Source: Dasyornis broadbenti
Lineage: Eukaryota; Chordata; Aves; Passeriformes; Dasyornithidae
Assembly (NCBI GenBank): GCA_013397935.1
Contig: VZRN01000634.1
Coordinates: 2,243,288-2,307,287, forward strand
Length of the DNA: 64,000 nucleotides
Reading direction: 5' to 3'
Made by a program: the position numbers and the translations under genes
The notes under the pieces: generated by a model
Seen by the model: only the letters and a program-made list of their open reading frames with translations
What the model was told of the DNA's origin: nothing
Database searches by the model: none
Shown: positions 50,003 to 62,176 of the stretch, piece by piece
How the letters are laid out: every line of letters begins with the position of its first letter
Numbering within the stretch: position 1 is the stretch's first letter

Positions 50003-51053
50003 GCCTCACTTGCTGAGCCTAACACACAGAAACAGCAACTTGCTTTGTCCATGCCTGGCAATGTGGAACATTCCTCTCCTTGGGAACTGATGATGTTTTC
50101 CTCTATGAAAACAAGTCTTGGGGGCTGCTCAGAAAGCCTGTCTCTGTAACAGGCATTTTGAGAGGCTTTTTGAATGATTTTCATAGAATAAAAATACATG
50201 TATTCAGAAACACTAATACAATACTTCATTAAACCCACCACACAGCACTTGATAATGCACAAATATGGATTTATTTGGCATATGAAGATAAATGCATCAT
50301 TATAAAAAGGGTGCACTGGAGTGCACTGGTGATCAAACTAAGCCCAACCTGTTGAAAATTGTATTTCCACTTTATTAGCTCCAATCATTCATCAGCTTGC
50401 AGAGAAATTCTTGCTCAAACAACATCTTTCTCAAAGGGTTCTTTGGGGAACAGAATACATAGCTTGTCTTAAAAACTGATATATTTTGTTTTAATAAAAT
50501 GTTTGGCTTTGAGTACATAGACTGATACACTCTGTCAAAATGTGTTAGATCCCTAGATAACTGCATAACACCAGAGTATTATTTGACACATTTTTGAAGT
50601 CTATTTTTCCTTATTTTTATCTATTATTTTATTTATGTTTGGCGGTAGGCTTTATTTTTATTTATTCACATTTGTTACTTTCAAAGTTCAGTCCTGGCAT
50701 TTCATCCGTACGTTCTGTGTACTTTTGGCACGCTCGAAAGGAGACTGCTGGGACTGGTATGAGCGAAATTTGTCCTAGCCCGTGCATCCCACAGGATGTG
50801 GATCTAAACTGGATTTAGGCTGAGACAGGGCCGTTTTCAGCTGTGTGCTGAATGACTTCCAAAGCAGGGGAACTTCCCCCTTTCCAGGGACGTGTTTACA
50901 TTGCAGATACGAAGAATTAATTTCCAATTCTTCTAGATCTGACTCAAACTCTCATTTACTTATAAGGCCTGTTATAAATCCTGGGCTTGCCTACACCATT
51001 TTTTGATACAAAGTGTTATTATGCTTCTACATCAAATAAATCGGAGTGAATTT
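50003..51053. other. unique noncoding sequence
   Basis: AT-rich, with short open frames only. I see nothing else. Confidence 0.4.
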
Positions 51054-51085
51054 CTCGAGGGTGAATCATCCTATATCAAAACAAG
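51054..51085 (+). repeat. 32-bp segment, copy 2
   Basis: Direct-orientation partner of 49929-49960, lying 1.1 kb away. The similarity to the third copy near 60.6 kb extends further upstream: AATAAA, then GAATTT, then CTC precede both. This makes copy 2 look more like the ancestral context than copy 1. Confidence 0.7.
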
Positions 51086-53000
51086 AAGTGAAACAATATG
51101 GAAATTATTTGTGTCCAAAGTTCCAAGGAATAAAAATGACAGAATTTTAAAATTCCAATAAATAACTGATTAGTTACTACTCTTTATAATCTCTCTGCTC
51201 TGCTGAATGTTTTGCCAGATTGAGTTTCCCAAGGCAAAGATACAGTTCCAGTTTATAAATAATTTCCTGAATCCACAGGAACACCTCTACAGAACTTACA
51301 GGCAATAAACAATCTCACAGAAGTCTGAAATATCCTTCCTTTTTACCACAGGAGTTTTTTTGCTCTGGTCTGTTTTTGCGGACAGACTCTGAATGTGACC
51401 ATTTCCTGAATATTTTGCTTACCCCTCCTTACAACACTTCTGCTTTTTTTAGCAGGGAGATTTGTTATACCAGCAACGAAATACATTTCAAAGTCCAACA
51501 GGCAAAATTTGGTATCATTTGGAAGGATCCATCTGAATCAATTTAAACAGCCACAAATGGCCAAATCCTGAATGTTAAGACTATTACATGAAATCCAAGG
51601 CAATCATAACAAACTCAGAGCGGGTTCTGAGTGGTCAGATACGCATTAGTTAGACACACAATTCCACCCAAATAGTATCACTTGTTTTTCTATTATTCTC
51701 TATAAGGTTATTCCACTAATTTGCATTGAGAAATTCCTGGTTTTAATGTGTAAACAAGCGGAAGAACTGAAGAAAAGTTTCCCTCCTATTTCATTCTAAT
51801 ATCCATTTACTTCTTCACATCCAGATCCATCCTCAGTTCCTCAAAATCCCTTTGTCACAGGTGAACAATGCTGGTATTTCTGCCGTGTATTACAGGAATA
51901 GCACATCTTCCCTGTGAATGGCTGGAGAGCTTAACACTCCTAAATTAAGTTTCTCAGTGTTGTGCAGGTACCTGGATTGAACTGTACAGCAGCTGTACCT
52001 CTGCTCCTCGCAAATGCACCACAAAGGCTCTGGGTACACAATGTACCACAGCCGGCACAGATGGAATGCCTGCACAAAATACTTCAGATATTTGTACTAA
52101 TGTTCACTATAGGAGATGCAGAGTTTAGTGTGAAATTCATCTGAAAAAGTAGCTTTTCAAAGAGAAGAACTGTCTGCCTTTCAGTGCGTGTAAGGTGGAG
52201 AACAGATGCACAAGCCCATTCCCTCTGTGGGTGCTTTTAATGCTATCAAAAATTCCTTCCAGGAATTCAATTTTCTGAAAGGCAGTAAAAGCACAAAGAG
52301 GCCTAGAATCTGAGATAGCATGAGAGCACCAAAAAAACATGGTAAAGCCTCTGAAAACACTGAAAATTTAATGGATTCAAATAAAGAGGGAGAAGGAAGC
52401 AGGGATATTATTCTGCTGTGCCCTTTGTTTTCTTCCCTCATTTTTCCATGCTGCTATGCAGTCTCAAGCAGGAGTATGTATAGTCCTAATTAGAGCTGGA
52501 AGCCTTCATGGGGAGCAAGAGCTGTGCCAAATGACGCCACAAAGCTTCAAATCTGAAAGGCTAAATGCCCCCATAAAGTCACAGTCAGCTGTGTGTGCTC
52601 TGGCTCTGCTGAGGGTGGGAGCTCACTGGCTGGGATGACGAAGAGCCACGGAGCAGTGACAATGAGCTCCAGCTAACAAGACCTGCAGGGAGGTATTTGC
52701 TGCAAACAAAAAGGTAGACAGGCTCTTTCTTTCTGCTTCTAACATGCTGCATGTTGACTTTATGAGCTTTTTTAAAAAAAAAAAAAACCCAGAAATCTTG
52801 GTGGGCTGTGTGACGAAATCACGGAGTAGCTAAATAGCAGCAGGGTTGGTGTCTGCAAGGACCAGGAGCAAAGTCCCAAACGACTGACAAACAAGCAGTG
52901 GGAGTCAGAGGAAGGTACTGCAATGTCAGGATGCAGAAAACCGGATGGATTGCAGAGCCCATCGTTTCTGATAAACACCCCCCTTGAAATGAAGCTCTAA
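51086..53000. other. unique noncoding sequence
   Basis: A 13-base A run lies near 52775. Otherwise I recognise nothing. Confidence 0.4.
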
Positions 53001-53055
53001 TAGCTCATTGGATAAAGCACGGGTTGCTCTTCAGCCGAACAAACAGGTCAAACAC
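53001..53055 (+). repeat. tRNA-like / old SINE head
   Basis: TAGCTCATTGG matches a tRNA A box (TRGCNNAGYGG) with one mismatch and is followed by ATAAAGCACGGG, as in tRNA D arms and in the head of MIR-type SINEs. A weak B-box-like GGTCAAACAC follows at about 53046. No acceptor stem closes, so it is not a functional tRNA gene. A tRNA pseudogene or an ancient SINE remnant are both possible. Confidence 0.3.
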
Positions 53056-56000
53056 ATGTCCAGGCAAATATCCGTTCTTCAGCATCAAAGAGAGAGCTGT
53101 GACTCTGCTTCTCCTCTCTGTCAGTTCGGGTTTGGATCCACTTTGACTCCTCTGTACTTGTGGGGATTGAACCAGGACAGCTCCAAGCTGGAAGGGCCAT
53201 TTAGTCTCAGTAATGTGTGAGTACTGCCTTCAAAACTGCATTATTGACAGGAGTCATTCCTGGTGGGTATTTACACCTTCAACAAGGAGCCCAGTCCTGA
53301 TGTCGTTAATTAGGCAAATACACCAGCTTATTAAATAACACAAACCCAGAGAAGGGCTCGCCACCGTTGTGAGTTAGGACTTGCGATCTATTTATCTTGC
53401 CAAAATGACACATTTCTAAAGCTTTTACACCTAACTGAACTCCGCTGTTTTTCAAGGGGTTTCTATGATACTCCAGCTACAGTAGGTAAGATTTATAAAA
53501 GCACACGATATTTTATGTCATACCTTTCATCCTGAGATATTTCAAAACCTTAAATTAAATTATAATTTGGACAAAAATAATTTATTATAGCCCTTGTAGT
53601 GCAGCCCTATTCTATGATGGGATGAACTAACCATTATTTCAAAGACCACAGCACACCAGGTTTGCAAAAAAAAAAAAAAAAAGAAAAATCCTGAAGTGAC
53701 TGTTAACCTGAATGCACATTAATATCAACAGCAAATCACTTGGGTATTTCTTTCAGGATTGACTAAGGAAGTCTGAAATAATTTCTCACAGGCTGCTAAA
53801 TGCCAGTTAGCAGGGGGCCTTTTGCTTATTTGTTTGTCTTCTATATGAAGAAAGACTTTTGCCTACCTGAGCTAGACCCAGAACTGTCAGCTGCTCCCCA
53901 GCTCCTGAATAAACCACTGAGGTGTCCAGATCCCGAGAAGTATTTGAAATTAATATTGGAAAACATCTGGTCAAGAAAAATATACTGAAGCTTGAAAAAA
54001 AGACAACTGGCAGGAGACAGAGGCATAATTAATTCAATTTTAACATCCACACAGAGGCAATGGTAAGGCAGGACCAGGGGAACCGAGAATTTAATTTGTC
54101 TGCTCCAAACTTTCTGCCACTCTGTAAGAGGAACTGCGACTACTGCTGTCTGAAAATGCTTTCAGCAAAAGCCTTAATGTTCCAAATGGGCCCGCAAATC
54201 TCATTCCTGTATGGTTTTTAAGTTGTTTAGTTCTGAATCAGCAGTCTAAAAGTGTGTTTAAACACTGCAGGTAACCATTTCCCATGGAACAAATAGGGAG
54301 GAAATCAGGTTACAGCGAGGGCACCCAGCAGGACTCTCCCACTGTCTACTCAGTGTCAATGTAAACTGATTCCTTTAAGAAAGACACTCGGGGAGAAGGG
54401 AACAGATTGTGGGAAACATGTTCTGCATGCAAGCGAGAGCGAGGAGATGGAATACTGGGTACTATGAGATAATTATGCACAGGGAAGAAAAGAAGAATCA
54501 GACAGGGTAGCAGCAGAATAACAATATTTCAGGAGATGGGAGCTGTACAAACCAGGCTGACTTGCAGCAGCACGAGGCAGATAATAGATGAGCATCCTCT
54601 CTCACTCTGTGCTCACTTACTAATTCATGGAAAATAACTGCCACACTGCAAGTTTCTGATGGTTTATCATTGCTCAGGTCACTAAAACTACTGGTTTTGC
54701 CAACCATTGAGTTATGAGCTAAACAAGAAACATGCTACAGAAAACTGTAAATGTTTATGCATTAAATAAAAAAAATTACTTTCAGACATACTGAGAAAAT
54801 GGATTATGAGAGCTGAAAAACTGAGAAAAGGCTGTTGTAATAAACACAAAAACCACCTACCTAGAAAGACACTAAGTAGGCACAAATCTGAACTGTGGGC
54901 AGCCCAAAACCTCTCTGCACGTGACCTTCCCTCTAGGGGGGCTGTAAGGAACAAAATCTCCCCGGGCACAACCTCGTCACACAGCACGTCACACGCTGCA
55001 AAAAACGGAGAGCAGTCAAAGGAGAGTGGGATGGAAATGTGCTTCACTGAGACCGTATCAGGAGATTGAAATGGATTTCAACAAGTTCTAACAAGGGTCT
55101 AGCAGAACACGACACATTTAGTCTATCAAAGAGTGGGATTACTTTAGTGATTAATGTAAGATAATGATACTTTAGATAGGAAATCTTGCTACTTTGTGGT
55201 TTTGTACTAAAGAGTCACTAAAGGGGCTACAAAAGTGATGCACAGCCAACAGAAATGACCCAGCAGAACAGCTCCTGGAGCAAACCAGTTTCCGTGGACG
55301 CTGCCACAGCAGCTGGAGGAGAGAGCTGTGAACACCCAAGGACTGAGATGGGAATGCTACCATGATCTCATCCCTATCGGTGAACTAACCACAGCCTAAA
55401 GGGAAAGGAAAATAAATTTAATTCTTCTCTAACTTCAAATCCACTTGATTACTGTGAATTTGAAATTTCAACTCTTAATGAATTTCTTTTTTAGCAGAGA
55501 TAATGTAATTAGAGAAGAGAGGCTGAAAATATCTATTGGGAAAAATGTGGTAAAAATGGATCAGGGAAGCAAAAGGTACTGGCAAATAAAAAAGACGTAT
55601 ATATGTATATACACCTGGGCCAGCTGAGGACTGAGAATTCATTTCCTTTGCTGCATATGCACAAGAAGAAAAGAGATCTTTTAAACTGAAACAAACATAA
55701 GGCTTCCATGAGCAGTAAAAATCTAGTCAAAAAAGTTCTTGAGCCTTAAAACAGATGACCTCTTCCTGTTTTTAATAATCAGTAAGCCTATGGCAAGGTC
55801 TGAGCTTTTGTTTATCTTACTTCTGCATCTGCTGCTTCCATTCTAAAACCTTTATAAACAGAGCAACAGCACACAGCCAAGCAGTGGTTTCAGCACTATC
55901 TGTAATATGTAGCCTATCAAGAAAATAAACCCTCATTTTAGACTATGAGAGAGAAACAGCCATGATTTTGCTTGTTTTAAGCTTTTGATTTATGAAAAAG

Positions 56001-56296
56001 GAACAGGAACATGGCACAAGTCATCACTAGGCAAGATTCTGAGATTCTTCCCCCGAATTCACAAATTCAAATAATCTCAAGAGCACGAAGACAAGGTAAA
56101 ATGAAACACGAAGAGAACAGTGGGGATGGTCAGCGAGGAATGACAGCTGCCCAAATACCACTGCAGCTGCAGGTCCCCATTCCATCGCCCAAATAACAGA
56201 GATCTTTGGTGCTGTGACTACGGAACGTGAGAAGGAAGGGGTGACGACACCACAACAGCAAGGAGCCTTCACAGAATACAAACCGCAGGATACAAA
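53056..56296. other. unique noncoding sequence
   Basis: An A run lies near 53667-53683. A short TA-rich run lies at 55598-55613. Near 53185 CTGGAAGGGCCATTTAGTC resembles an old repeat but is too short to call. No gene is seen. Confidence 0.4.
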
Positions 56297-56340
56297 TCAT
56301 AGATTCCAAAACTGGAAAGGTCTCTGGACTAATGAAGTGA
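56297..56340 (-). mobile_element. possible decayed CR1 3' end, reverse orientation
   Basis: ATCATAGATTCC, CTGGAAAGG and TCTCTGG follow in the order of a reverse-complemented CR1 terminus. The flanking CACAGAATACAAA fits the degenerate terminal repeats. It is short and diverged. Confidence 0.35.
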
Positions 56341-57443
56341 GAGCAAACAGGAACTCTGCATTGCTGAAAAAGCAGCCAACAAAATTAGGGAGCAAATGAA
56401 ACACTCCAGAATGGCTCATAATTACCAGGGCTTACAAATGAGAAGTGTGATACTCAATCACAGAAACCAGCACCAGAAGAAGCCCAGATATTGTAATTGC
56501 AGGAAAAGATAATCATGTGTATAATAAAGTAACAAAGAAAATTGTGGTAACCAGGAGATCAGAAAGGATTCTGCAAGGGATAATACAAAAGAGGGAGTAA
56601 TACAGAATAATTTCAGAGACCAAAATGAGGAAGCTGCAGAGAAGGAATGGTAAGGGAGTAGGAGGGATTTTGTAACATGCTGGATGGAGTTGTTTTTTTT
56701 TTATTTTAAAGACCAAGCTAATTAGACACTGAATAGTCATCTAGAACAAAGGTTAAGCATCAGCTGTTAAGACAGAAGAGAGCACTCAAGGTGAACCTAT
56801 CACAGATTTCCAAGTTGCAGTAAAAAACAAAAAGAAGATGATGGAAGACTGGCTTTTTAAAATTTTAGGGACAGAAATAGCACATGAAGTGACAATTTCT
56901 CCTGTGGTTTTGTTATTGTTGGGAACAAGTGGTATGCATACAAATCATGAAGAATATTTTTTGATGCACTTTTAAAAAGAACGTATCATGGTGCAGTAGC
57001 TTACTGTTAATGGAAATATTCCAGTTATTGAATAGATGTGAAAATAACATCGACACAAGTCAGAGGACTTTTATCTTGTACAGTGTATTTAGTTTGCTTT
57101 TCTGCTTGTTATGACATGACTCCTGGAAATGTGATTGCAACCAAATATTCATGTTAATGCAGACCAGGACCTGTACACCTCAGCTCCAAGGCAGAAGGGG
57201 AAATGGATCCTACATGAAAAATAATTACTCTGGGGTAGCACTTCATTCCATATATCATAATCCTTTTTTTTTGAAATCACTATTCTTCCCAAACTGAAAA
57301 ATTCGGCAGCCTTTCTATAGTCTCATCATAAGTCTGGGTGTGTTAGTTGAAGAATCTCAGTAGAAACTCAGTCCTGTACAAATACCAGAGACAAAACCCA
57401 GTTCAAACATTTCCCTGCTTTATGGGATCACCCCAGTCCCTGA
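56341..57443. other. noncoding, would contain the 3' UTR of the exon at 57444-57649
   Basis: A purine-rich part lies at 56520-56680. A plus-strand TTTATT within the T-rich run near 56699 would read AATAAA on the minus strand, about 750 bp past the candidate stop codon. A 10-base T run at 57263-57272 is the other feature. Confidence 0.35.
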
Positions 57444-57649
57444 TCAGGCTTTGGGCAGCGTCATTTTGTAAACGGTGTCTTTGTCAACTTCTACAACCAC
57501 ACTGCTCTGCTTTGGGCTCTTTCCTGATACCCAGAGCTGCCTCACTTCTTCTTTATAGCGCTTTTGCTCAAATACAACGGCATCCAATGAATATGTATTT
57601 ATTAGAAACATCTGCACTTCTACAACCCTATAAAGACTTTCAAAGTATC
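57444..57649 (-). CDS. candidate terminal coding exon, unrecognised protein
   Basis: On the minus strand TTTTACTTATTTTAATAG ends at 57650, a good acceptor. The segment then reads open for 67 codons, after two bases completing a codon, to a TGA at 57446-57444. The peptide is protein-like, with helical, charged runs such as EQKRYKEEVRQLW, then SGKSPKQSS, then a valine-rich strand-like VVVEVDKDTVYKM, ending LPKA. Entry phase is 1, matching the donor at 58878, so the two segments join in frame. I cannot name the family and see no membrane segment or known catalytic motif. It could be the last coding exon of a minus-strand gene reaching in from the right, a retained exon of a decayed gene, or chance. 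Confidence 0.4.
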
Positions 57650-58877
57650 CTATTAAAATAAGTAAAAGCATCATCAAGTTTCTAGGGATTGTCTGTAGGT
57701 TTTAAAAAAATTTTTCAGCATTTTTTTTCCTAAGGAATTATTTTACTAAGCGTAAAAGAAATCTATGTATAAATAATTAGTTTTATCTGAACACATAGTG
57801 GTCATTGAAATGCAACTTATCTTTATTTTGAGAGCCTAAATGGACTTCAGATATTCTTTCTTTGATATGTCACAAGGTGGTATGTGTCTATTACAAGAAT
57901 TAAGGACTCTGCATTTCTCACTAAATGTATATATTTTTGTATCTTTTTTCTCTAGAAATATTTAATGCGATTTTTTTGTTGGTTTGTTTTCTTGTTGTGT
58001 TGTGTTTGGGTTATTTTGAGTGGCAGTTACATTTCACAGTATGAGAGAAAAATCGAGGCTAGATGCAAACTGGAACAGTGGCTAATCCAAGCCCCTCTTC
58101 AGAGGAGGGCCAGCCATGAGATCAGTCCAGCTTACCCAACGCTTCACCCACTCACATCATGAAAAACCGCTCAGGATGGAGACTATCCAACCTCTTTGCA
58201 CAGCCTGTTTCTATGTTTGACTGTTCCAGGAGTAAAAAAAAAGGAAAAAAAAAGTAATAAATGTCAAAAAAGACTTTGCTCCCATCCAGCAAGAGCTGCT
58301 CCGCCCACTGTCTCTCATCCTCCCACCCTGCAGCACTGACGGCACCCACAGGCACTGCAGGGTGCTCGCAGCCCTCCTGTGCCTTGCCTGCCTTCTGCAG
58401 CCTGAACAAGCCCACCGCCCCGTGCCCAGCCTGCAAGCCCTCTGCCGAGTTCACCTGGGGAATCACCTTTATTGGTCCTGGGTGTCTGTAGGGATGGGAG
58501 CCGCACTGGGCACAGTAGCCTGGATGTGGCTACCAAGGCCCGAGTGAAAGGTGGCTGGATGGGTGGTCCCTCTCCTCAGCGTGCTGGCTGTGCTCCCGTC
58601 CCTGTGCCCAGGCTGCTGCCAGGCTGTGCTCCTGCCTCCAGCTCAGCCTGCTGCCAGCTGCTTTTTGGCAGGGCTGCTTTGCAGCAGAGCTGCTCCCCAG
58701 CCTGCGTCACTGCCAGGGCTTCGTCCCTCCCAGAGGCTGCAGCGGTGCTCGAGGGACTCTTGAGCTTCCTGCCCGCCCATTCTCCCTCTGAAGAGCAGCG
58801 CTGGCAGTTCCCAGACATCCCTGCCACTGAAAACTTGATGGGAGGTAGGTGTCTTGAGCTACAGGAGATTAAATTAC
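57650..58877 (-). other. putative intron with GC-rich block
   Basis: If the flanking exons are real this is a 1.2-kb intron. About 58270-58850 is GC-rich and carries several overlapping open frames on both strands, which I read as composition. GCCTGAACAAGCCCA and AGCCCTCTGCC at about 58397-58445 resemble a reverse-oriented CR1 internal segment. Confidence 0.35.
58390..58450 (-). mobile_element. possible reverse CR1 fragment
   Basis: The text GCCTGAACAAGCCCA followed by AAGCCCTCTGCC parallels, in reverse complement, the CR1 region that reads GGGCTTGTTCAGCCTGG. The intervening bases diverge, so this is tentative. Confidence 0.3.
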
Positions 58878-58967
58878 CTGTTTGATAGGACAAATAAAAT
58901 TGTCGCTGTCTTAAATAGGCGATTCCACATATGGAATTTAATTGGAATGACTGATACCTAATTTCAC
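58878..58967 (-). CDS. candidate internal exon, 90 bp, unrecognised protein
   Basis: On the minus strand the tract CATATGTTTTTATATGTGTGCAG gives a canonical acceptor before 58967, and ACAG/GTAATT gives a usable donor after 58878. The 90-bp segment has phase 1 at both ends and is open for 29 codons, including SICGIAYLRQRQFYLSYQT. Spliced to 57649-57444 it continues in frame with a new glycine codon at the join. Aromatic and basic residues are frequent. Symmetric phase-1 exons are common in extracellular and modular proteins, but no such domain is recognised. The coincidence of length, phase and splice sites with the downstream segment is the main evidence. Confidence 0.35.
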
Positions 58968-60076
58968 CTGCACACATATAAAAACATATGAGGATTAAGA
59001 CTGTCAAGTACAAATCTATGCTAAAATGCTTCCCCTGAAATGAAGGAGAGATCCCAAGTCCAACAGCTCACTCCTCTGCACAAAGCATTCCAATTTAATC
59101 CAGAGTATTGCACATATGTGGAACTGAAGTAACACTGGGGGAAATCAGGCTCATAATACCTGTAAGTGTGCAAAAACTTTCTAGTTAGGGTAAAAGCATG
59201 TGAAAATATAAAGCTAAAAAGACCAGAGTTGCATATTTTCCTATATAAGCATTAGAAAACATGTTATGACTATAAACCACAAAGCAAACACATTTGAGGT
59301 GTGATACTCCAAGTGCAGTATTTCTGGAACAACAAATTTGGTGAAACCTGGAAAATGACTAGATACATAAAATATCAAGCTGCAGTGTCAGTTAAGTGAC
59401 AGGTAAATTAAAGCACAACAGAACAAGGACACTGATTTGGTTCAAAATTCTATGTCTGCAGCAAGAATTACATAAATAAATTGGCAGGCAGGCACAGACA
59501 TTTCTTATAGAAGATGACAACAAAACCAGCAGAGAGTTATGAAATCGTGAGTTGTTATTACAATTCTTGGAGACATTTTTTGACCTTCTTCAAACTATTT
59601 GGATTAGGGAAAGCTCAGATACAAACACCAGAACACTGGCCACGCATAACTTCACTGTTTGGTTGGTTGTTCCGTCTTTGGGGACTGCAGTCTGTGAGGA
59701 CAAGCAGCTGATTTCAAGCCTTGTTACCCGGTTTGTGCCTCCCTGGGTCATGCCTGAGCTGCCAGGACAGCTCAGCTCTCTGACCTGTTGCCGTTCACTT
59801 TCCTAAAGACTCACAGAGGCAGACAGCAGGGTGCTGATGCATCCAATTTACTCTGGTGGCTCAAAGGTTGTTCCCAACGAGCCTCTTTCCTGCAGATGTG
59901 GCCCGAAGAGACAGTTCTGACAGGGCTCGTGTGTGCTGAACAGAAGCTGAGCCCATCTCCAGGCAGTGGTGAACGACACTGATCTTACACTCGAGGAAAG
60001 GGCCATGGCAGAGCAGTGCCACCGCCCCAGGACATTCCAGCTGCTTTTGCAAGAAAGATTGGAACACCCAGCGCTG
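58968..60076. other. putative intronic sequence
   Basis: AT-rich at first, then unique with moderate GC near 59700-60060. I recognise nothing. Confidence 0.35.
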
Positions 60077-60230
60077 GTGAAAGGGTGGATTCACCATCCC
60101 TGAAAGGAATTAAAAGAATGTGGATGCTGCCCTTGGGGACATGGTTTAGTGGTGGGCTTGACAGTGCTGCGTTAATGGTTGGACTTGATGATCCTAGAAG
60201 TCTTTCCAACTAAATGGTTCCATGACTCTT
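60077..60230 (+). mobile_element. CR1 LINE 3' end
   Basis: GTGAAAGGGTGGATTCACCATCCCTG, then GGGGACATGGTTTAGTGGTG, then GGTTGGACTTGATGATCCTAGAAGTC, then TTTCCAAC and CCATGACTCTT follow the 3' untranslated order of avian CR1 elements. It is 5'-truncated and lies in plus orientation, opposite to the candidate gene. Open frames in it are shadows. Confidence 0.85.
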
Positions 60231-60611
60231 GGATAAACAGCTAATTTTGAGGTTGTTAGCTGAGGAAAAAGAAAAAACAAAAAACCCACAAAAAAACCCT
60301 CGAAGAGTGGGAGGGGAAAAAAAAGAAGGAAAATGCATGTTGCTCCGGCATCTGCAAGATCAAAATTGCCACAAATGTAATAGTGCTGCTAAAAACGTCT
60401 CGAGAAACTTTCTATAGGAATGACCAGACACAAGGAAATGATCAAGTCAGGATGTTTAAAAATGTCTTGTCTGAAAATAGTCCCAACGTCAACTGAGGCA
60501 GAATAAGACTGCATTTATTTCCCGTCCAAACTGTGCAAACTGGAAACGTCTGCATTAAAAGTGGCTTAACACATAAGGTGTAATCTTACACTGTAATAAA
60601 GCAGGAATTTC
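60231..60611. other. unique noncoding sequence
   Basis: A-rich at 60260-60330. Otherwise I see nothing. Confidence 0.4.
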
Positions 60612-60636
60612 CTCACGGTCAATTATCCCATATCAG
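60612..60636 (+). repeat. third, diverged copy of the 32-bp segment
   Basis: CTCACGGTCAATTATCCCATATCAG aligns with the start of copies at 49929 and 51054 with several mismatches and one gap. AATAAA...GAATTT upstream also parallels copy 2. It is followed directly by a G-rich run (60639-60660: tracts of 5, 4, 6 and 2 G) that falls short of a strict three-G quadruplex. Confidence 0.4.
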
Positions 60637-62113
60637 CTGGGGGCAAGGGGAGGGGGGAGGATGGAATTCCCAGCTGAGTGCCCATAATTTCTTAAATAGC
60701 TGAAACTCATTTGCTCGTTATAGTGCAAACGTCATTTAATTATCATAACAGCGCAGAACATGTGGCAGTCACTGACCAAAATCTCCAATTTAATTCTCTG
60801 CGGTACAAACATGCCAGGTATAAACCAAGTGTGGATTTGACTTCTGAAAGGTACAGTATCTGCAACTCTTCGCCCAGGATCCTAACGATTTCAGAGAGTT
60901 TCTGTGAGCAAAGACTTGAATAAAAGTATTGGGAATTTGGTACCTTGAAGAAGCAAGCCTACTTTAAAAGGTAAATTCTGTGTGCCTTGCACATGCAGAA
61001 CTCTCCTAGACAAGTTTCAAATGAGTCCTGCTGTTACTGCATCACACTGCTCTATTCACAGTAAGGAAAAAAGAAATATAAACATGAAAGATCTGTAGAA
61101 AGTGTACTTCCTTAGAGATAGTTTTTCCTCCTTATATTCCAATTTCTTTTTCTATTTCCACTAAGCCTGGGGTTTTTTGTTTTCTTTGCTGAGAGAAGTT
61201 TTAGCCTGATTGCTTCCAAGGATGCCAATAATCACATACCACTACCCACAGCATCTTATATGAAGCTCTGCTGTACCTAACTGCGTTACCTTTCCCAACA
61301 TTTTAGCTCAGAATAGCATGAAACCGCTGTTTCTCGTGTCACAGAGGTGAGTTCTCTTGTGAGATTGCATGAAACAGCTAGTAAAAAGTCACTATTATCT
61401 GAATCCAAATACACAAAATAATCCTAAGTGGTTGCCATTTTACTGATAGTCTGTGAGACATGATTGTGTCATTTACTGAATTCAGCCGCTAAATGACAAC
61501 ATGAGCTGGAACTGTGTGAACAATTCTTTTCAGAGCCATATGTCTGCAAATTGTCTGAAAATTGCCAGCACAGTAGAGGGAGGGGGGGAGAAAAAACCCA
61601 ACAAAACAACACTAAAAAAAAAATCCTCCCAAAACAAACAAGCAGTTGCTTTGAAATTCAATTTGGAATAATACCATTCCACCCAACTGAAGTGACTTCC
61701 ACTCTTCCCTTCAAATGCATACGTGTGAATATAGCAGGATGATTCAGAGAAATTGCACATGTAGCTGCAGACAGAACCAATAAAAGTCACAGAAAGTGAC
61801 ATTTCTTTGTGTGCTGTACATCAGTGTTAATGTGGGAGATCAAGATGACAGGACAAAATACAGTAAATACAGATACAGCAGCATCCATGGAGAGATACAA
61901 TCCTATAATCCCCCCAAAGACTCCAGAATACAGACATTATTTACACTGGTTTGTAATAGAAAATAGCTTGCTTTTTGCAAGTAGAAGGATTTTTTTTTCT
62001 CCAGCAAGCAAAGCATAAGCTTTTACTCAAAGCTGAGTAAAACTTACTTGACAATTAGTTACTGGAACCTTGTGAGAGCCAAATCAGACATGAAACAAGC
62101 AGGTGTAACTTAC
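60637..62113. other. putative intronic sequence
   Basis: A G-rich run near 61577-61590 and a short A-rich patch near 61600 are present. No exon with phase-compatible splice sites was found here. Confidence 0.35.
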
Positions 62114-62176
62114 ATGAAAGGTCGTGATGTAGTTTAACATCAAGACATTGTACCTCAAAATCATGAAGAAGGTGAA
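62114..62176 (-). CDS. weak candidate exon upstream of 58967
   Basis: On the minus strand TTCTTGTTAG precedes 62176 and CAT/GTAAGT follows 62114. The 63-bp segment is open for 20 codons (HLLHDFEVQC...) with phase 1 at both ends. Its last base plus the first two of 58967 make a cysteine codon, keeping the frame open. The donor is strong on the intron side. The acceptor is weak because the upstream tract is A-rich. With three phase-1 joins in a row the chain is intriguing, but this member could well be chance. Confidence 0.2.

Noticed and set aside
53175..53215. CTGGAAGGGCCATTTAGTC as an ancient repeat
   Set aside because: Too short and diverged to assign to a family.
58472..59013. Long overlapping open frames on both strands
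   Set aside because: They lie in a GC-rich block. Only the short splice-bounded part 58967-58878 is kept.
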